A DNA stretch of 64,000 nt. It comes from Heliopora coerulea. Lineage: Eukaryota > Cnidaria > Anthozoa > Scleralcyonacea > Helioporidae. The first letter of the stretch is position 1; every line of letters begins with the position of its first letter. The notes beneath the pieces are model-generated. The model searched no databases. It was not told the origin of the DNA and saw nothing but the letters and a program-made list of their open reading frames with translations. A program made the translations under genes and the position numbers. Positions 59,481 to 64,000 of the stretch are shown piece by piece. The stretch spans positions 2,850,501 through 2,914,500 of the forward strand of contig JASJOG010000002.1 in assembly GCA_030142905.1 (NCBI GenBank). The letters are read 5' to 3'.

Positions 59481-62450
59481 TATAGTTGTTCTGTTTGATG
59501 ATGCCGAGTTAGTCAATGTTAGATTTCAACACTAAATAACTAATAGATAACTAGAAAGTTAAAATTGCTGTAGTAGCGAATGACTGATCAACACTCACCA
59601 TTTACATCCGAGCACCCCCTTCTCTGCTGTATTGCTTCCATCGCTCCCCAACGTTCTCTGAACGCCTACTGAGGTCGGCGGTACCGACCCCATTGAGAAA
59701 CCTTGACGTAGACGTGTTCTCTCGATGAACGCACAATATTCGCAGCGTTGCACAATTCAGTTTCAACTGTTTGTAGCGCGGTATTGACTCCCTGACATCG
59801 TAAAATTATGGTAAATCCACATGATACAATGAAACGTCTCAAACTTGCACTTTTTTTGTGTGGAGCCCTGCCTTAACTGAGCGAGTTCACGTCTTGGTGA
59901 GCATTATTCCCTATTTGCTTTAGCGATAGCTGGATGTGGCATAGTTGGTAAAATTGAGGTCTATGTGTGAAAATAAATTGATGACATTCTCTTGAATGAA
60001 AATTACACAGTGATTTACTCCAATCTTAGCTGCTTCGTACACTTCTGTAGTTTGACCAGTATAGTTGCTGATTGGTTTAGTAGCCATCCTGATAGGTGAT
60101 ACCTACTTGAGATTTTCACTAATGACGGAGCTTTCAAAATAACCAAGCAAGCGCTTTAACCTTATAGCATTTTGAGGCAGTTGCCTCAGCCAACAGACTT
60201 TTAGATTTTAAAATTAGACTTTTGATTTGGGTAGTGACCCATCTTCTTTCTGTCAACGACACAAAACTGAAACTTTCTTTAACTGTTCCCCAGAGCTATT
60301 CTGATTAAATCCCACAACCAAAATCGGTTTAATTCTTTTGTTTGATGGCAACTGTATTCTTAGTTCTCGGGCTTGAAGCTTCCGATTTTGGCTTGAAGAA
60401 AATCTACCAAGTAAATGCTTCTAGATTCCCTTACAATAAGTTATAAGGGATCTTTTATCTCTCGTTGCATCAGACACTGATACTTTTTTCCTTCATCGCT
60501 AACCTCGAGAGAAATTGCAAGCCCTGGAACTGCACTTATATGTTGCCGGCAATTTCAGAGTTTCAATATTGTTTGAAGTAAGGCTTTGTTGAAATGTTTA
60601 AGGTGCTCAGTAGGGCATATCTTGGGGTTGAGGATGAAGAAAATTTCGCCCAACTTTTTAGCGAAGTTGAGATTATTTAGGCCAGTTTATTTGACTACTG
60701 AAGTTAGAAAATGATTAAACTAAATGAAATTATTGACTTTTTAAGAAAATCTGCTGAAGTCACTCTACACTTTCACGTTATGTTTTTTCTCAACATCATT
60801 CATACCTTTTATATCTATATCAACTAGTTTTCCTCCGTAAGTCCAACGCAAGATCAAAATCTTTCCCCTACGCTTTATCGCTACCTACGTAATATCCTTG
60901 GTGAAATCTGTCTCACCCAGGATTCAAAAGAAGTGTGTATGATAGCTTTATTTACTTATAGCAAGGAATTGAATAAAATAAGAAAGTTGTACAAGGTTCA
61001 TGATCATGATACTCGTTAAAATGAATTATTAAAGAATCCAGATTCAAGGTTTTCAAAGATGCTATACGGTCGGCGGAGCAGGTGCGATTAATGCTACCTT
61101 TGTTGCACCAATAATTTCCACACTGTCCAAAAAACTCTTCAAGCTTTGTAAGATCATCACTTTGTATACCAAACAGAACTCTAGAGCGTTGACATGGGAG
61201 CATGCAATAACCCATGGAAGAAACTTAAACAATCTCTCGCCCCTTAAAAACTACTCACAGCATATATGAAGAAAACGCGCTGACCAAACAAAACCAAAGC
61301 ATGGACGTTTGCAGGACCAATTTCTCGTACTTTCTCGCTGCTCTGGTCTCGGGGTTTGCTTTGGGTCACTCATGCCAAACCACCTTCCCATGCATTTACG
61401 TCGCACGAGTTGTAAAGTGCGTTCGCCCTCCGTACTATTGATTAGGAAACGACGAAGTTGACTAAAAACATAGTGCGGGAAAGCAAGCGGAGTGTGAAGA
61501 AGTTATGGGAGATGGCGAGCTACAAACTTTACTTGATACCTTGGTGATTTCGCTTGGAAAGTTCCTTGCTTTACGAAGTGATGAAGAGCACAGGAACTTA
61601 ACATTCAGTTAAATGTAACTGAAGAAGACGCAACAGAGAGAACAAGATTGCTGTACAGATCTCACTAAGAGAATTGAAAAATCATCCAGGTTGTCCTATA
61701 GATCGAAAAATGAAGCCAAAAGCTGTTGAATGTTGAGTGAAACCTGAAAAGTGTGTCGTCTGTTATGTAAAAGGCACATCTCAAAATGTCCTGTTAGTTT
61801 AGATGTTAAGAATGATGAAGTGTTTGGCCAATTTTAAACCACAGAAACTGTGCGAATCCGAAAGTCTATTGTGGTACACTAAACTACCAATCCATAAAAT
61901 TACTCTTCGTAATGTATTTCCTAATTGATTTTGAGGGACGAATTGAAGGCTGCAAAACCAATCAATTTTAAGAGGAACTTGTTCGTAGTCGATGTGCATG
62001 ATAGATTTATTACGAAACGAGCAGGTCATTAGAGTATATACAAATGAGTTTCTTCATAAACTTTGCAAAGGGTTAGTGCAAAAGATAAAGAGTATGTTTC
62101 GGAAATCTTGCAAAGAGGCAAGGACTGCTTCATGAACAACCAGAAACGAAGAAATTTGTATTTAAAATGTGTGGTATTCAGACGTGTTTCTAAGAATAGT
62201 TGGAGTGTGTACTGTTGAAGTGTGCTTGATGTTGCTTTTTCTTTTAAATTGGGAAAACGAAAAGTATGTAAGGGCGACGGAAATATTAAAGGGAATATAA
62301 ATTCTTTGCTTTGGTATTGCAAGTCATTCGTACTCAACCCCACACTTCCCTGCTAATAACCAAAGCCACTACCAGCTTTTTAGACAGTTTACAGACACAC
62401 TATTGAGTATATTTGCCCCATAGGAACAAAGGAAAACGAGCCATTGGGTA
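59481..62450. other. Intergenic stretch, no gene recognised
   Basis: I see no known domain. A minus-strand frame at 60952-61215 (87 codons, several Cys) and one at 62029-62343 look like chance. The base composition is similar to the other intergenic regions. Confidence 0.4.
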
Positions 62451-62454
62451 TATA

Positions 62455-62921
62455 AAGCCCAGGCCAAACGAATGCAACATCATTCAACATTGTTGAATTC
62501 AGCTTTGTTGGATGATGTTGTACTGCGTGGCCAAACAAATGCAACATGTTGTGTGGTGCAGACTCGAATTGTGGAGATTAGAGATCTGGGACAAGTAATG
62601 ATCTCCAATTTTAGGTCAAACTACCCGTTGTTGCCCTTCCTGAGAGATGACTTGCTGCGCGTGCGCGAGTGCAACAATGTTCAAGTGCGCGACTAACCGA
62701 ACGCAACTTTGTTGTTCACACATGAGAACAACAGAAATGTTGAACGATGTTGCAGCAAGTCTTTGATGGAAACAAACTTCGTTTAACATCATACAACACC
62801 ATGCAACATGATGCAACATGGCGGTCAAACGAGTTCAACATGTTGCAATTGCAACAGTTGCATTCAACAATGTTGAACGATGTTGAATCGCCATGTTGTA
62901 TTTGTTTGGCCAGGGCTTATG
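62455..62921. mobile_element. Miniature inverted-repeat element rich in CAACATGTTG-type motifs
   Basis: AAGCCCAGGCCAAACGAATG at the left is mirrored on the right by TTTGTTTGGCCAGGGCTT. Many CAACATGTTG, CAACAATGTTGAA and GATGTTGAA motifs in both orientations fill the ends. A TAA/TTA pair at the borders could be a 3-bp target duplication of PIF/Harbinger type. The frames inside are repeat by-products. Confidence 0.7.
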
Positions 62922-63112
62922 GAGAATTTATTAAGGCTTTCATGAATATGAAAGGAATGCTATTTCTGCTATTTGAACAAGCTTATTCACCAACGAGACG
63001 AAGTGCGTTTTATCTGTGTTTCCATCATGAAGTCTAGTTGTCATGTTACTGATGTATTCACTGAACTTAGCTCAGCGAAACATTCTTCACTTAAGAGCTC
63101 AGATAGAAGATG

Positions 63113-63205
63113 CGACAACATTAATTTTACCAACTTTAATTTTACCCTGGCTAACGCCAGACCATTTTACTTGTCTAGGGGAGACGTCTCGGAAAGGAAA
63201 AGTTC
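63113..63205 (-). repeat. Short dispersed repeat, copy 5 (inverted)
   Basis: Its reverse complement carries the family core GGGGAGACGTCTC flipped (CCCCTAGACAAGTAAAATGG), followed by TCTGGCGTTAGCCAGGGTAA. Confidence 0.6.
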
Positions 63206-63572
63206 AGCCACACGAACAGTTTTTCTGAGGATTATGTTCTCACGTCTCACTCGATGTTCTGATTTTTTCCATAAAAAAATAGTTACAATTAAGAACAGAA
63301 AGACTCAGTTTCTTTGAACGATTTAACGGAAAACGAAACTGTTAAAAGAAATATCAACCCATTAAAGAGTATGTAACAGCGTTGAATCAAATTTCAAATC
63401 TAAATTACAGCCTACCGTATTTACCATTTTTTTATCGTCGGGTTGCTACTGTTTAGCAAGCAACAAAAGACGCTTCAGTGACATGTTTTGGCCATCAGTT
63501 GGGATTTAGTTTGCTTGTTGATTCTTTTCAGATTTATAATGGTCATTGTCTTCATTCCATAGAACAATAGCT

Positions 63573-64000
63573 GGCATAGGCGTAGAAAGCGGGGGGGGGT
63601 CTACTGGGGCTTCAGCCTCCTCATGCATTGGAGGGCTGAGTCTCCCAATGTGAGCCTAGAGTTACAAAAGTAGCTTCTTATCTTCAATGGTTCGAAAGCA
63701 GCTCATGCAAAGTTCAGCCAGGTTCGTGGACTGACACTCGACCAACATCTACTGCAGCGCCTCTTCATTATTAGTTTTAAACATCGCGTGTTAATTTAAA
63801 CATTGCGGGTTAGTTTAATTTAATTTTGTTATTTTTAGTTTTTTATGTGTACCGGTCGTAGCCAACACAACAAGATAAGGAAACGACCTTATGCACGCCC
63901 ATGTAAATTTTTGACGCACTAATGAGTTTATCTTACCACAGATATTCCTTTTACACTCCTTCGCATCCTTACTAACCCACTTATTTCCGACACTAATGAA
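63573..64000. mobile_element. Left end of a hAT-type element running off the window
   Basis: CATAGGCGTAGAAAGCGGGG followed by a G run resembles the ends of the elements at 12855 and 25119. The inverted partner is not present before base 64000. Confidence 0.4.

Noticed and set aside
60952..61215. Minus-strand 87-codon frame with several cysteines
   Set aside because: No family recognised, no splice context and no similarity to the other elements; too weak to call a gene.
62616..62828. Frames on both strands between 62470 and 63040
   Set aside because: They arise from the CAACATGTTG-rich miniature element.

Overview
This window looks like nuclear DNA of an invertebrate animal, most likely an anthozoan cnidarian such as a coral or sea anemone. 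It is AT-rich, its two host genes have GT-AG introns of 0.1 to 10 kb, and much of the rest is transposon-derived. The organism call is an inference from the repeat types and from the gene models; no sequence search was run.

Two host genes were reconstructed exon by exon. (1) A class I ADP-ribosylation factor (ARF1-like, 180 aa) lies on the minus strand from 12471 to 7478 in four coding exons. It is a myristoylated small GTPase of Golgi and vesicle traffic. (2) An LRRFIP1/2-like gene (leucine-rich repeat flightless-interacting protein, 393 aa) lies on the plus strand from 26159 to 54788 in 14 coding exons. It is a coiled-coil adaptor. All splice phases agree in both genes. The two genes point away from each other, with about 13.7 kb of repeat-filled DNA between their start codons.

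Layout: 1-2654, right part of an autonomous hAT-like transposon with an intact transposase frame; 2655-6875, no gene seen; 6876-12471, ARF1 with a large hairpin in its third intron; 12472-25840, intergenic DNA holding hAT-type miniature elements, two Penelope-like (PLE) remnants, nested terminal-inverted-repeat elements, a hAT-like pseudogene and two LINE remnants; 25841-54788, LRRFIP, whose introns carry microsatellites, a hammerhead ribozyme, a PLE fragment with a 334-codon open frame, two Tc1-type transposons and several repeat families; 54789-64000, no host gene seen, but a tRNA-like inverted repeat, a decayed hAT element and two miniature elements.

The most notable single feature is a complete type I hammerhead ribozyme at 32936-32981, with all three helices and every core position present. 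Two weaker hammerhead-like motifs sit beside the PLE remnants at 17606 and 35183, which fits the known link between PLE retroelements and hammerheads. I found no multi-gene system new to biology here. The novelty lies in the ribozyme, the unusual repeat architectures and one unidentified decayed coding region at 31880-32390.
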